The notes under the pieces: generated by a model
Database searches by the model: none
The model's input: the letters and a program-made list of their open reading frames with translations, nothing else
Told to the model about the DNA's origin: nothing
NCBI GenBank assembly: GCA_002315555.1
Contig: DCHF01000003.1
Span: 3,720-67,719, forward strand
Reading direction: 5' to 3'
Length of the DNA stretch: 64,000 nucleotides
From: Lachnospiraceae bacterium UBA1759
Lineage (GTDB): Bacteria > Bacillota > Clostridia > Lachnospirales > Lachnospiraceae
Translations under genes and position numbers: made by a program
In this document: one piece after another, positions 17,074-26,801 of the stretch
How the letters are laid out: every line of letters starts with the position of its first letter
How positions within the stretch are numbered: the first letter of the stretch is position 1

Positions 17074-19242
17074 TTATTTTGAATAGAAAATATACTTTCC
17101 GGCATTTACGACTTTCGTTTTTCCGTCGATTGTGATTGCCGTCTTGACCGGGGTTTCGATCTCATAGCGGAACTGTCCATTCGCATAAGTCCAGCCCGAC
17201 GAGATCTGCCCGTGGCGGGTGTCGATCGAGGCAAAGAGGCGACCGAGTCTTGCATCCGGCTTCGGTGCAATGACCGCTTCGGCAAATCCCGGCTTCGCGG
17301 GCTTGATACCGCAGGCGACCTCATAAATCCAATCCGCCACGGAGCCGTAGGCGTAGTGGTTGAAGGAATTCATGTCCTTGCTCCAAAATTCGCCGTCTTC
17401 GCGAATATTATCCCAATGTTCCCACATCGTGGTCGCACCGAGTTTAACCTGATTAAGCCAAGACGGGAACTTTTCGCGGACAAAAAGATCATAGGCAAGT
17501 TCGGTGTACCCGTTCGACGAGAGAACATGGAGCAGATACGGCGTTCCGACAAATCCCGTTGCAAGTGCGGTTCCGTTTTTGCGAATCATATCGGCAAGGG
17601 AAGCGGCGGTCTTTTCAGGTTCAGTCGTGATTCCGAAATGCAACGCCAAAACATGTTCGGTCTGCGTGCGGTAATCGGTAAAGGTTTCGCGGAACTTCGC
17701 CAAAACTTTTTCGTAAAGTTTTTCAAACCGTCCTACATCCTCGCCCAATTCCATGCCCGCCTTGATGACAAGAGATGTTGAGTAGATGTAGAACGCGGAC
17801 GCAATGAAGTCCTTGCGGGAAGATCCCGTGTAAGAACCCGGCTCCGCGTCAAGACCGAGCCAATCGCCGAAGTGTTCGCATCCCGTCCAAAGGAATTCAT
17901 CGTGCGTGACCTTGCCGATCGCGTCCACCCAATCCTTCATCAGGTTGAAATTACGGCGAAGCAATTCGGCGTTTCCGTAGGTTTGGTAAATCGTCCACGG
18001 TACAATACAACAGACATCGCCCCATGCGGCGGATGCGGTCTCGCCGTTCCAAACACGCGGTACGACATTATCCGGCATACCGTAACGACCACGGCTTGCT
18101 TCGACATCGCAAAGCCATTTTTCAAAGAATTTTTCGACATCATAGTTATACGACGCCGTGCGTACGAAGACCTGCGCATCGCCCGTCCATCCAAGGCGTT
18201 CATCACGTTGCGGACAATCGGTCGGAACATCGAGGAAATTGCATCTCTGTCCCCAGAAAATATTATCGAAAAGTTTTTGAACCAATGGTGCGGAACATTC
18301 GAGTTTACCTATTCTTCGAATATCCGAGCAAACGACAATGGCGGTAAAGTTCTCCGCCTTCGGCTCACCAGGCCATGATTCGATGCAGATGTAGCGGAAG
18401 CCGTAGAAGGCAAACTGCGCGTGATACGTCTGCTCGCCCTCGGCACAGATGTATTCAAATTTTGCGTCCGCTTCACGGTAGTTCTCATTATAGAAATTGC
18501 CGTTTTTATCCAATACTTCACCGTGGTGAAAACGAATCACGTCACCCTTTTTCGCATTCACGGTAAATTCGACATATCCCGTGAGATTTTGACCGAAGTC
18601 GATGACCTTTTCTCCCTTCGGAGTAATGATCAGTTTTGCCGCAGCAATACGATCCTGCTCGATGATTTTTTCGCCCTGCTGCGGGATGAGTTCAAAGCCG
18701 GGGAGCAATGTCGGATCGATCGGTTTTGCGGCAACAAAATCGGTCGGTACAACGCCGGCTTCATAGGTTTCTCCATTATAGATACTTGAAAAGAGGATCC
18801 CCGTTTTAGCGGTCTCCCAGTTTTCGTCGGTGGCGATAATTTCTCGGCTGCCATCGGCATACTCAAGCGTCAACTCGGCAAGAACACCCGCAGGAACGGC
18901 ACACTTAAACTGATCGGTTCCGTCGCGTTCCGGGCGGAAATTTGCATTGATTTCACCACGCATCCAACCTTCGCCGACGGTGACGGAGATCTCGTTTTGT
19001 TCGCGAATCATTTCCGTCACATCGTACTGCTGATATTGCAGACGCTTTTCATACTGTGTCCAGCCCGGGGCGAACACATAATCGCCCACGCGTTCACCGT
19101 TCAGTTTTGCGGCATAGATGCCGAGTGCAGTAACGGCAAGCGTCGCTTTCTTTACCGCTTTTGCGGAAAATTGCTTGCGGAAAACTGGGCAGGCGCGGCC
19201 GTAATCTACGGCGGGAGATATCCATTTTGCATGGTCAAACAT
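17074..19242 (-). CDS. GH78 alpha-L-rhamnosidase
   Basis: 722 residues. Order seen: an N-terminal beta-sandwich domain (LGIYAAKLNGERVGDYVFAP), a second beta domain, the (alpha/alpha)6 catalytic barrel beginning near 330 with the family signature DVPTDCPQRDERLGWTGDAQ, which carries the acidic catalytic region, and a small C-terminal beta domain. It removes terminal alpha-L-rhamnose, inverting. It is shorter than secreted multidomain GH78 enzymes (about 900-1000) and lacks a signal peptide, so it acts on imported oligosaccharides. AAAGGAGA precedes the ATG. Confidence 0.92.
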   Translation of the reverse strand: MFDHAKWISPAVDYGRACPVFRKQFSAKAVKKATLAVTALGIYAAKLNGERVGDYVFAPGWTQYEKRLQYQQYDVTEMIREQNEISVTVGEGWMRGEINANFRPERDGTDQFKCAVPAGVLAELTLEYADGSREIIATDENWETAKTGILFSSIYNGETYEAGVVPTDFVAAKPIDPTLLPGFELIPQQGEKIIEQDRIAAAKLIITPKGEKVIDFGQNLTGYVEFTVNAKKGDVIRFHHGEVLDKNGNFYNENYREADAKFEYICAEGEQTYHAQFAFYGFRYICIESWPGEPKAENFTAIVVCSDIRRIGKLECSAPLVQKLFDNIFWGQRCNFLDVPTDCPQRDERLGWTGDAQVFVRTASYNYDVEKFFEKWLCDVEASRGRYGMPDNVVPRVWNGETASAAWGDVCCIVPWTIYQTYGNAELLRRNFNLMKDWVDAIGKVTHDEFLWTGCEHFGDWLGLDAEPGSYTGSSRKDFIASAFYIYSTSLVIKAGMELGEDVGRFEKLYEKVLAKFRETFTDYRTQTEHVLALHFGITTEPEKTAASLADMIRKNGTALATGFVGTPYLLHVLSSNGYTELAYDLFVREKFPSWLNQVKLGATTMWEHWDNIREDGEFWSKDMNSFNHYAYGSVADWIYEVACGIKPAKPGFAEAVIAPKPDARLGRLFASIDTRHGQISSGWTYANGQFRYEIETPVKTAITIDGKTKVVNAGKYIFYSK

Positions 19243-19283
19243 CGCTCATTTCTCCTTTGTTTTTACTCATTTGGACACTTCTA

Positions 19284-19311
19284 ATTTTACATTTTTTTTG
19301 ACAAAAGTCAA
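19284..19311 (-). promoter_or_regulatory. Promoter and operator-like palindrome of the GH78 operon
   Basis: On the minus strand TTGACT (19311-19306) and TAAAAT (19289-19284) are 16 bases apart. A palindrome TTGAC-TTTT-GTCAA (19298-19311) covers the -35, a plausible repressor site. Confidence 0.55.
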
Positions 19312-19317
19312 GATTTT

Positions 19318-19746
19318 TCATTTGCACAACTTGAATAAAATCACGCCGCCGGTCATCAAAAAAAGACCTGTGATCTTCGTCCAGCCAAAGGTCACTTTTT
19401 CCGCCCCGAAAAGTCCGAATGCGTCGATGACCGCCGCCACGGCAAGTTGCGAAATGAGGATGATACTGACAGCGACCGTCGGACTCAGCGTCCCGATGGC
19501 AAGCATCACCGTCACCGTGATGACGATCCCGAAAACGCCGCCCGTCAGATAGATCCAGTTTGCCCCAAAGACCTCCGGGAACGATCCTTTTCCAAACAAA
19601 AGCATCGCCGCAAGTGAAAAAATAAACGCCGTTCCCTGCACAAAGACATTGCTTTCGAGCAATCCCGCCTTTTCGGACAAGCCCGTATTCAACACACCTT
19701 GAATGCTCATCGCGGCTCCCGCAATGATTGAAAATATGACGCCCAT
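19318..19746 (-). CDS. YdcZ-family (DUF606) DMT-type membrane protein
   Basis: 142 residues with five hydrophobic segments and the family-typical opening GVIFSIIAGAAMSIQGVLNT. These small proteins belong to the drug/metabolite transporter superfamily and probably act as dimers; substrate unknown. GGGAGG lies seven to eight bases before the ATG at 19746; another ATG two codons earlier is too close to it. Confidence 0.8.
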   Translation of the reverse strand: MGVIFSIIAGAAMSIQGVLNTGLSEKAGLLESNVFVQGTAFIFSLAAMLLFGKGSFPEVFGANWIYLTGGVFGIVITVTVMLAIGTLSPTVAVSIILISQLAVAAVIDAFGLFGAEKVTFGWTKITGLFLMTGGVILFKLCK

Positions 19747-19844
19747 ATTCATTCCTCCCACGTATAGTCTGTCCAATTGGTGAAAAAATATCGGTATCGA
19801 GCGATTTATTTCGGATTTTTGTACTTATTTTCAGCGAAAAGCCC

Positions 19845-19873
19845 TTGCAATCTCTACAAATTAATGATATAAT
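19845..19873 (+). promoter_or_regulatory. Promoter of the rimP-nusA-infB operon
   Basis: TTGCAA (19845-19850), 17 bases, and a perfect TATAAT (19868-19873). It precedes a leader of about 85 bases. Confidence 0.75.
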
Positions 19874-19905
19874 ACACGCGTGTGAAAGCACAGAGATTCA
19901 ATTTC

Positions 19906-19929
19906 CGAGAGTGGGGCGACCCACTCTCG
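19906..19929 (+). promoter_or_regulatory. Leader hairpin before rimP
   Basis: Ten-base perfect stem CGAGAGTGGG / CCCACTCTCG capped by GCGA, a GNRA tetraloop. From memory, AGAGTGGG-type hairpins are common ahead of rimP in Firmicutes. No U run follows, so it is more likely an mRNA stability or regulatory element than a terminator. Confidence 0.65.
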
Positions 19930-19965
19930 ATTGATTATTCGGAAAAATTCGGAGGTGACACAGCA

Positions 19966-20421
19966 TTGAGTAAGATTACCGAATCCGTTGAAAGACTGGC
20001 TGCTCCCATCGCCGAACGGCTCGGCTTGGAGATTTGGGATATCGAATACGTCAAAGAAGCGGGCGAAAATTATCTGCGCATTTACATCGACCGCGAAAAC
20101 GGTGTCGACATCGACGACTGCGAAGCAATGAGCCGCGCCATTGATCCGGAACTTGACCGCGTTGATCCGATCCCCGACAGTTATATTCTCGAGGTCTCCT
20201 CCGCAGGTATCGAACGCGTTCTCAAACGCCAATCGGATTTTGATCGTTTTGTCGGCAGTGATGTACTGCTCCGCTTCTTCAAGCCGATCAACGGCGCAAA
20301 GGAGGTCGTAGGCAAACTGCTCGGACTGAAAGATGATCTGATCGGCGTCGAAACCCCCGCCGGCGTTCTTGAAGTATCCCGCAAAGACACGGCACTTTGC
20401 CGACTGTACGTAAAATTCTGA
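19966..20421 (+). CDS. rimP: Ribosome maturation factor RimP
   Basis: 151-residue protein that helps mature the 30S subunit. The family core is clear: GLEIWDIEYVKE near 24, LRIYIDRENGVDIDDCEAMSR near 43 and LEVSSAGIERVL near 82. It starts at TTG (19966), fixed by GGAGG nine bases upstream; an ATG further up would add a non-family N-terminus overlapping the leader hairpin. First gene of a ten-gene translation-related cluster. Confidence 0.93.
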   Translation: MSKITESVERLAAPIAERLGLEIWDIEYVKEAGENYLRIYIDRENGVDIDDCEAMSRAIDPELDRVDPIPDSYILEVSSAGIERVLKRQSDFDRFVGSDVLLRFFKPINGAKEVVGKLLGLKDDLIGVETPAGVLEVSRKDTALCRLYVKF

Positions 20422-20461
20422 CAACAAGCCTTCGGGCACATGAATGGAGAGATTTTTGGAA

Positions 20462-21523
20462 ATGAACGAAGAATTTTTTGCAGCAATCGAACTGATCGAA
20501 AAGGAAAAGGGCATCCCGAAGGAATACATGATCGAAAAAATCTCGCAGGCCCTGATCACCGCGTTCAAACGCGACAACGACGGCGTGACCGATAATGTCG
20601 ACGTCGTCGTCGATCCCGTCAAGCGAGAGATCGCCATGTACGTCAAAAAAACCGTTGTCAAGCAGGTGGAAAATCCGTCGCTTGAAATGCTCGTCGAGCA
20701 AGCGGTCGCCTACAACAAAAAAGCCACTGTCGGCGATGTCGTCAGCATCCCGATCGAAACCAAAAAGTTCGGCCGCATTGCCGCCCAGACCGCAAAACAG
20801 GTCATCATTCAGGGTATTCGTGAAGCCGAACGCGGCATGGTGTTTGCGCATTTCACCTCCAAGGAGCGTGAAATCGTGACCGCCATCGTCAACCGCGTCG
20901 ATCCCTTCAACGGTGGCGCCGTACTCGACATTATCAGCGACGGCGAAAAGAACGAAATGTTCCTCTCCGCCGGTGAACAGGTCCCCGGTGAAAAACTGAC
21001 CGAGGGCGAACGCATCAAGGTCTATGTCGTCGAAGTCAAAAAGACCGTTCGCGGTCCGCAAGTCCTCATTTCGAGAACTCATCCGGGTCTTGTCAAGCGT
21101 CTGTTTGAAATGGAAGTCCCGGAAATTCACGACGGCATCATCGAAATCAAAAGCATCTCCCGCGAAGCCGGAAGCCGTACCAAGATCGCCGTTGCTTCCA
21201 ACGATCCAAACGTCGACGCCATCGGCGCCTGCGTCGGTATGCGCGGTGCCCGTGTCGCCGGCATCGTCGATGAACTCCGTGGCGAAAAGATTGATATCAT
21301 TAAATACAGTCAGGATCCCGCCGTCTATGTCGCCGATGCGCTTTCCCCGGCTGAGGTCGTGAGCGTCACCGTCGATCCCGATGAAAAGGCGTGCTCCGTT
21401 CTCGTCCCGGACGATCAAATCTCGCTTGCCATCGGCAAAGAGGGACAAAATGCCCGTCTTGCCGCCAAACTCACCGGCTATAAGATCGACATAAAGCCCG
21501 CTGGTGTTATGAGCGAGCGATAA
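20462..21523 (+). CDS. nusA: Transcription termination/antitermination factor NusA
   Basis: 353 residues, the shorter form without C-terminal acidic repeats found in Firmicutes. Order: N-terminal RNA polymerase-binding domain (FFAAIELIEKEKGI), S1 domain near 130-200, then two KH domains (KH1 near 230, ACVGMRGARV; KH2 near 300, IGKEGQNARLAAKLTG). It modulates pausing, termination and coupling. GGAGAG precedes the ATG at 20462. Confidence 0.95.
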   Translation: MNEEFFAAIELIEKEKGIPKEYMIEKISQALITAFKRDNDGVTDNVDVVVDPVKREIAMYVKKTVVKQVENPSLEMLVEQAVAYNKKATVGDVVSIPIETKKFGRIAAQTAKQVIIQGIREAERGMVFAHFTSKEREIVTAIVNRVDPFNGGAVLDIISDGEKNEMFLSAGEQVPGEKLTEGERIKVYVVEVKKTVRGPQVLISRTHPGLVKRLFEMEVPEIHDGIIEIKSISREAGSRTKIAVASNDPNVDAIGACVGMRGARVAGIVDELRGEKIDIIKYSQDPAVYVADALSPAEVVSVTVDPDEKACSVLVPDDQISLAIGKEGQNARLAAKLTGYKIDIKPAGVMSER

Positions 21524-21540
21524 TTTCATCGGAGGACGCT

Positions 21541-21819
21541 ATGCCGCAAGTTAAAAAAGTTCCCGAACGTCAATGTCTCGGTTGCCGTGAAAAGAAACCG
21601 AAGCGTGACTTGATTCGTGTTGTCCGTTCACCGGAAGGCACTATTACGCTGGATTTCAAGGGCAAGGAACCCGGACGCGGCGCATATATCTGCCCCGAAG
21701 AAGCCTGCTTCCTGAAAGCCCGCAAATCCCGTGCTTTGGAACGCGCTCTCGAATGTGAAATTCCCGACGCGGTTTATGCGGATCTTTCCATGCGGCTCGT
21801 CGAACACAAGCCGGAGTAA
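21541..21819 (+). CDS. ylxR: RNA-binding protein YlxR (RnpM)
   Basis: 92-residue YlxR/DUF448 protein. The signature CLGCREKKPK near 15 and GRGAYIC near 46 match the family. In Bacillus the protein binds and modulates RNase P (name RnpM). It sits in its standard place between nusA and ylxQ, with GGAGG six to seven bases before the ATG. Confidence 0.92.
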   Translation: MPQVKKVPERQCLGCREKKPKRDLIRVVRSPEGTITLDFKGKEPGRGAYICPEEACFLKARKSRALERALECEIPDAVYADLSMRLVEHKPE

Positions 21820-21885
21820 CCGTTTGCTCCGCAACGAAGATTTCCAAAGAAAGGTTACTTTTATTCAGAAAGTGACGGTAAATAA

Positions 21886-22305
21886 ATGGCAGAAATTCTT
21901 TCTACATTACGCATTGCACGAAAAGCCGGCCGACTTGAACTCGGTGACGAGCAAGTCGGTGCCGCCTGCCGTGCGTCAACTGCTAAACTCGTGCTCGTCG
22001 CAAACGACGCCGCCGAGAATACATTTTCGCGTGCAACGCATTTTTCCGGCTTTGCCAAACGCCACTGTGTGACCGTTCCGCACACCAAGGCGGAAATCGG
22101 CAAAGCCCTCGGCACAAAACCCGTCGCAATGATCGCGGTCTGCGATACCGGATTTGCGCGTGTAATCGCCGAACGCCTTGCGCAGGATAATCCCCAGCGT
22201 TTTGCCGACGCCGTCGAGGATACGACAAGACTCGACGAATCCGCAAGACGCCGTGCCGCGGACAAGAAAAACGAAGAGCGCAACAAACGCTTCGGCAAAC
22301 ACTGA
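21886..22305 (+). CDS. ylxQ: L7Ae-family ribosomal protein YlxQ
   Basis: 139 residues. An L7Ae/L30e-like kink-turn RNA-binding domain fills the first 100 residues (LRIARKAGRLELGDEQV; KLVLVANDAAENT); a charged lysine/arginine-rich tail of about 35 residues follows and is longer than usual. Role in ribosome function is inferred from the family. The ribosome site is weak, so translation may be coupled to upstream genes. Confidence 0.88.
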   Translation: MAEILSTLRIARKAGRLELGDEQVGAACRASTAKLVLVANDAAENTFSRATHFSGFAKRHCVTVPHTKAEIGKALGTKPVAMIAVCDTGFARVIAERLAQDNPQRFADAVEDTTRLDESARRRAADKKNEERNKRFGKH

Positions 22306-22331
22306 ACGCGAGTTTATGAGGAGGCTTTTAT

Positions 22332-24626
22332 TTGAGTATGGACAATAAATACAGAGTACACGAGGTGGCAAAGGACTTCGGTCTTGCCACAAAAGATATT
22401 ACGAATATCATGACCGAGCGTCTGACTACGCCGAAAAACCATATGCAGGTGCTTTCCGATGACGAATTGAACGTCATCTTCGAAACCCTGACGCAGGCGC
22501 ATCAGGTCACAGATCTTGAGGCGTTCCTCACCCCCAAAAAGGTCGCCGAGCCTGCCCCGAAAAAGGAAACTCCCGCCGCCGAACCCACAAAGGAGGAAGT
22601 CGCAGAGCCGAAGGTCGAAACGAAGCAACCCGAACGTCAGACTCCCGCAAAGGGCACTAAGGTCATTGTCGACACCCGCAAAGGCGGTCAGGTCGACCTC
22701 GGACGTTACGACGAACACGTCGACGAACTTGTCCCGGACAAGGCACAGAATATTTCCTCCGCCAAGCAGAAGATCAAACGCAATTCCGACCGTCGTCAGC
22801 AAAACAACTTCGGTCAGAAGCGTCGTCAGGAGGAGCAGGAAAAGATGGCTCGTCTTGCCGCTGCCGCCGCCAAAAAGCCGCAACTCAAGATCACCATTCC
22901 CGATGAAATTTCCGTCGGCGAACTTGCGTCCCGTCTGAAAAGAACGGGCACCGACGTTGTCAAAGCCCTCATCAAGCAGGGTATTATGGCATCCGTTTCC
23001 GAAGTCATCGACTACGACACTGCCGCGCTGATCGCCATGGATCTCGGCGCAAAGGTCGAAAAAGAAGTCGTCGTCACCATTGAAGACCGCCTCATCGACG
23101 TCAGCGAAGACGATCCCGCCACCCTCAAACCGAGAGACCCGGTCGTTGTCGTTATGGGACACGTCGACCACGGAAAAACCTCACTGCTTGACGCGATCCG
23201 CAAGACCAATGTCGTTTCCGGCGAAGCCGGCGGCATTACCCAGCACATCGGCGCTTACCGCGTCAAACTCAAAGACAGGTATATCACCTTCCTTGACACA
23301 CCGGGACACGCCGCATTTACCTCCATGCGCGCCCGTGGCGCACAGGTCACCGACGTTGCAATCCTGATCGTTGCCGCGGATGACGGCATCATGCCGCAAA
23401 CCATCGAAGCGATCAACCACGCAAAGGCGGCCAAAGTTCCGATCATCGTCGCCATCAATAAAATGGATAAACCCGACGCAACCCCGGATCGCGTTATGCA
23501 ACAGTTAACGGAATATGACCTCGTCCCGGAAGACTGGGGCGGCGATACCATCGTTTGCCCGATCAGCGCACTCAAAGGCGACGGTATTCCGCAGCTTCTC
23601 GAAATGGTTCTTTTGAGTGCGGATATGCTCGAACTCAAAGCCAATCCCGACCGCACCGCACGCGGTACCGTCATCGAAGCAAAACTCGATGCCGGTCGCG
23701 GTCCGGTCGCAACCATTCTCGTTCAGAACGGTACCCTCAAATCCGGCGATGTTATCATTGCCGGCAAAAGCGTCGGTCGTGTCCGCGCCATGCGTTCCGA
23801 CCGTGGTGACCGCATTGAAAAGGCTTATCCGTCGTGGCCGGTCGAAATCACCGGTTTGGGCGAAGTTCCGGATGCGGGCGACCTGTTCTACGCAGTCGAG
23901 GATGAAAGAATGGCGCGTGAACTTGTCGAACAGCGCAAGTATGAGGAAAAGATGAGTGGCAACACCGCCGCCAAGGTCTCCCTCGACGATCTGTTTGCAC
24001 AAATTCAGGAAGGCAATGTCAAGGAACTGAATATCGTTGTCAAAGCCGATGTTCAGGGCTCCGTCGAAGCCGTTAAGGCATCTCTTGAAAAACTCGGCAA
24101 CGAAGAAGTCCGCGTCAAGGTCATTCACGCCGCCGTCGGTGCCGTCAACGAATCCGACATTATGCTTGCCACCGCTTCCAACGCCATCATCGTCGGCTTT
24201 AATATCCGTCCGTCTGCGGCGATCTCCGATGCCGCCGAACGCGCCGGCGTCGATATGCGTATGTACCGTATCATTTACGACTGCATCGAAGAAATCGAAG
24301 CCGCCATCAAGGGTATGCTTGCACCGACCTTCCGTGAAGTTGTCCTCGGTCACGCCGAAGTCCGCCAGACCTTCAAGGTTTCCAAGGTCGGCACCATCGC
24401 AGGTTGCTATGTTCAGGACGGTAAAATCGTCCGCAACTGCACCATCCGTCTCCTGCGCGACGGCGTCATCGTACACGAAGGCGAACTTTCGAGCCTGCGC
24501 CGCTTCAAAGACGACGTCAAAGAAGTTCTTTCCGGCTATGAATGCGGTCTTTCCATTGATCGTTTCAACGACCTTAAAGAAGGCGACATCATCGAAGCCA
24601 CTGCTACCGAAGAAGTCAAAGCCTAA
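22332..24626 (+). CDS. infB: Translation initiation factor IF-2
   Basis: 764 residues. An N-terminal IF2_N helical domain, a Lys/Glu/Pro-rich linker at about 70-185, a second IF2_N domain, then the GTPase with G1 GHVDHGKTS near 275, G3 DTPGH and G4 NKMD, followed by domains II-IV with the fMet-tRNA-binding end. Brings initiator tRNA to the 30S subunit. Starts with TTG at 22332, with GAGGAGG eight bases upstream; the ATG two codons later is further from that site than optimal. Confidence 0.95.
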   Translation: MSMDNKYRVHEVAKDFGLATKDITNIMTERLTTPKNHMQVLSDDELNVIFETLTQAHQVTDLEAFLTPKKVAEPAPKKETPAAEPTKEEVAEPKVETKQPERQTPAKGTKVIVDTRKGGQVDLGRYDEHVDELVPDKAQNISSAKQKIKRNSDRRQQNNFGQKRRQEEQEKMARLAAAAAKKPQLKITIPDEISVGELASRLKRTGTDVVKALIKQGIMASVSEVIDYDTAALIAMDLGAKVEKEVVVTIEDRLIDVSEDDPATLKPRDPVVVVMGHVDHGKTSLLDAIRKTNVVSGEAGGITQHIGAYRVKLKDRYITFLDTPGHAAFTSMRARGAQVTDVAILIVAADDGIMPQTIEAINHAKAAKVPIIVAINKMDKPDATPDRVMQQLTEYDLVPEDWGGDTIVCPISALKGDGIPQLLEMVLLSADMLELKANPDRTARGTVIEAKLDAGRGPVATILVQNGTLKSGDVIIAGKSVGRVRAMRSDRGDRIEKAYPSWPVEITGLGEVPDAGDLFYAVEDERMARELVEQRKYEEKMSGNTAAKVSLDDLFAQIQEGNVKELNIVVKADVQGSVEAVKASLEKLGNEEVRVKVIHAAVGAVNESDIMLATASNAIIVGFNIRPSAAISDAAERAGVDMRMYRIIYDCIEEIEAAIKGMLAPTFREVVLGHAEVRQTFKVSKVGTIAGCYVQDGKIVRNCTIRLLRDGVIVHEGELSSLRRFKDDVKEVLSGYECGLSIDRFNDLKEGDIIEATATEEVKA

Positions 24627-24638
24627 TCGGAGGAAAAC

Positions 24639-25007
24639 ATGGCAGGAAGAATTGACAGCATCAACGAAGAAGTCCGCCGTGAACTTTCCGTGGCGATCCG
24701 AACGGTCAAGGATCCGCGTGTCAACGGGCTTATCAGCATTACGAGTGTCAGCGTGACGCCCGATATGCGCTATGCAACCGTGTATATCTCCACCTTCGGC
24801 GACGAAGAAAAAAACAAAGATGTCCTGAAAGGGCTGAAAAGTGCCGCCGGATATCTGCGCCGTGAACTTGGAAGAAAATTACAACTTCGCTATATCCCGG
24901 AACTTCTGTTCCGCGAGGATCACTCCATCAAAGAGGGTGCGCATATTCTCGACCTGCTCTCGCAGGTGAAACCGCCCCGGGAGAATTCCGATGAACCAAA
25001 TGACTGA
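24639..25007 (+). CDS. rbfA: Ribosome-binding factor A
   Basis: 122-residue KH-like 30S assembly factor. Typical segments: REVRRELSVAIRTVKDPRVNGLISITSVSVTPDMRYATVYIS is the family N-terminal half (in parts), and LRYIPELLFREDHSI the C-terminal half. GGAGG precedes the ATG. Its 3' end overlaps the next gene by 17 bases. Confidence 0.94.
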   Translation: MAGRIDSINEEVRRELSVAIRTVKDPRVNGLISITSVSVTPDMRYATVYISTFGDEEKNKDVLKGLKSAAGYLRRELGRKLQLRYIPELLFREDHSIKEGAHILDLLSQVKPPRENSDEPND

Positions 25008-25941
25008 TCTTGCAAATTTACTCCGTGCTTCCGATAATATTGCGCTTTTGACGCACCGTCGCCCGGATGGCGATACCGTCGGAAGTGCTGCGGCGATCTG
25101 CCGCGCACTCCGCGCCATCGGCAAAAACGCATATATCATGCCCGATCCCGCATTTACCGCACGCCTTTCGGTCATGACCGACGGTTTACTGGCACCCACG
25201 GATTTTCAGCCGAATTTCATCCTTGCCGTCGATTTCGGCACTGCATCCCGTGCCACCGTCGCCTATGAAAATCAGGTGCTGAACGCGGTCATCGATCACC
25301 ATCCGACCTCGTCGGATGTTCCCGCAGGAAGCGTGGTCGAGCCCGAATCTGCGGCAACGGGAGAACTCGCATTTCTTTTGATCGAAGAACTCGGCGTGGC
25401 ACTTGACGAAGCGATGGCTTCCGCGATCTACACCGCAATTTCGACCGATACGGGATGTTTTCTTTTCTCGAATACCACCGCACGCACTCATCGTATTGCC
25501 GCTGCCGTTACGGAAGCGGGTGCGAAAGTCAAAGAAATCAACAACGCTCATTTCGCCGTGAAAACACGCGGTCGGATTGCCGTGGAAACCCTTGTGCGCA
25601 GTCATACCGAATTTTATTTCAGCGGAAGGCTCGCCATTTGTTTCGTTTCCCGGGAAGAAGAACAGACTGCTAGCACGAACGAAGATGATTTTGACAATAT
25701 TTCCAACTTGACCAAGGACATCGAAGGCGTGGTCGTCGGTGCAATGTTGCGCGAACTCGAAAACGGTTGCATCCGCGTTTCGCTCCGTACTTCATCTCCG
25801 ATCGACGCGGCTGAAATCTGTTCCGCATTCGGTGGCGGGGGGCATTCCCGTGCCGCCGGCTTTACCTCCGGTAAAAAAGCCGAATGGGTTACGGAAGATA
25901 TTAAGAGTGCCGTAGAAAGCAGACTGCCATGCAGGGATTGA
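24991..25941 (+). CDS. nrnA: DHH-family phosphoesterase, NrnA-like (oligoribonuclease / pAp phosphatase)
   Basis: 316 residues. DHH domain with HRRPDGDTVGS near 21, DFGTASR, and the name-giving VIDHHPT near 95; C-terminal DHHA1 domain with GGGGHSRAAG near 280. These motifs bind two Mn2+ and degrade nanoRNA or 3'-phosphoadenosine phosphate. Normal length and normal place between rbfA and truB. Start ATG overlaps rbfA; the stop overlaps truB by 13 bases. Confidence 0.92.
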   Translation: MNQMTDLANLLRASDNIALLTHRRPDGDTVGSAAAICRALRAIGKNAYIMPDPAFTARLSVMTDGLLAPTDFQPNFILAVDFGTASRATVAYENQVLNAVIDHHPTSSDVPAGSVVEPESAATGELAFLLIEELGVALDEAMASAIYTAISTDTGCFLFSNTTARTHRIAAAVTEAGAKVKEINNAHFAVKTRGRIAVETLVRSHTEFYFSGRLAICFVSREEEQTASTNEDDFDNISNLTKDIEGVVVGAMLRELENGCIRVSLRTSSPIDAAEICSAFGGGGHSRAAGFTSGKKAEWVTEDIKSAVESRLPCRD

Positions 25942-26801
25942 TCATTATCAATAAATCCCGTGGGTGGACATCCCACGACGCCGTGGCAAAACTCCGCGGA
26001 ATTTTGCATGAACGGCGAGTCGGTCACGCGGGAACGCTCGATCCGATGGCGGAAGGCGTTTTGCCCGTGATGATCGGTCGCGCCACACGCGCATCCGACT
26101 TTTGCTCCGGGTGGGACAAGGAATATATCGCCACCGTCCGACTCGGTGTGACAACCGATACCTATGATATTACCGGCACCGTCATCAACGAAAGCCCGGT
26201 AAATATTTCAAAAAACGACTTTATTTCTGCCTGCGATCGCTTTGTCGGCGAAATCAATCAACTTCCGCCGATGTATTCCGCCATTCAAATCGACGGAAAG
26301 CGACTTTATGATCTCGCTCGTGCGGGGAAAACCGTCGAGCGCGAAACACGCAGAATCCATATTTATTCGATCACGCAGGAAGGCAACGACGGCAATGATT
26401 ACCGCATCCGCGTCGCCTGCTCCAAGGGCACTTATATTCGCTCGCTCGCCTATGACATCGGGCAAACGCTCGGTTGCGGTGCCACGCTTTCCGGACTGAT
26501 TCGTACAAAAACCGGTCCGTTTTTGCTTGAAAACGCCCATACGATCGACGAAATCAAATCCGATCCGACGGGTTGTATTCTACCGACAGATTCGTTGTTT
26601 GCCGAATTTCCGCGCATTGAACTGTCGGGAAAGGCGGAAAAACTGATCCGTTGCGGCGGTGATATTTCATCCGCCGATTTTGACATTGACGACGGAAGAT
26701 GCCGCCTTTACGGCGAAAACGGTGAATTTTTGGCGATCGCCGTCAAAGACGGCGAAACGATCCATACCGAAAAAAGCTTTTTCGAGGTTTCGCATGACTG
26801 A
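25929..26801 (+). CDS. truB: tRNA pseudouridine(55) synthase TruB
   Basis: 290 residues. Catalytic Asp lies in GHAGTLDPMAEG near 35-45; the N-terminal GLIIINKSRGWTSHD and the binding loop YDITGTV are also typical. It makes pseudouridine 55 in the T-loop of tRNAs. The C-terminal PUA-like domain is present. Overlaps nrnA and ribF by a few bases, so the three are translationally linked. Confidence 0.95.
   Translation: MQGLIIINKSRGWTSHDAVAKLRGILHERRVGHAGTLDPMAEGVLPVMIGRATRASDFCSGWDKEYIATVRLGVTTDTYDITGTVINESPVNISKNDFISACDRFVGEINQLPPMYSAIQIDGKRLYDLARAGKTVERETRRIHIYSITQEGNDGNDYRIRVACSKGTYIRSLAYDIGQTLGCGATLSGLIRTKTGPFLLENAHTIDEIKSDPTGCILPTDSLFAEFPRIELSGKAEKLIRCGGDISSADFDIDDGRCRLYGENGEFLAIAVKDGETIHTEKSFFEVSHD

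Noticed and set aside
20288..21529. Long antisense open frame (413 codons) opposite nusA
   Set aside because: Asp/Phe/Gly-rich product with no domain logic; it mirrors nusA codons and arises because the left-half codon bias (GTC/GAC/ATC) avoids stops on the other strand.
23505..24476. Antisense frames opposite infB, also at 22,314-23,171
   Set aside because: Shadows of the clearly coding infB; no ribosome site and repetitive composition.
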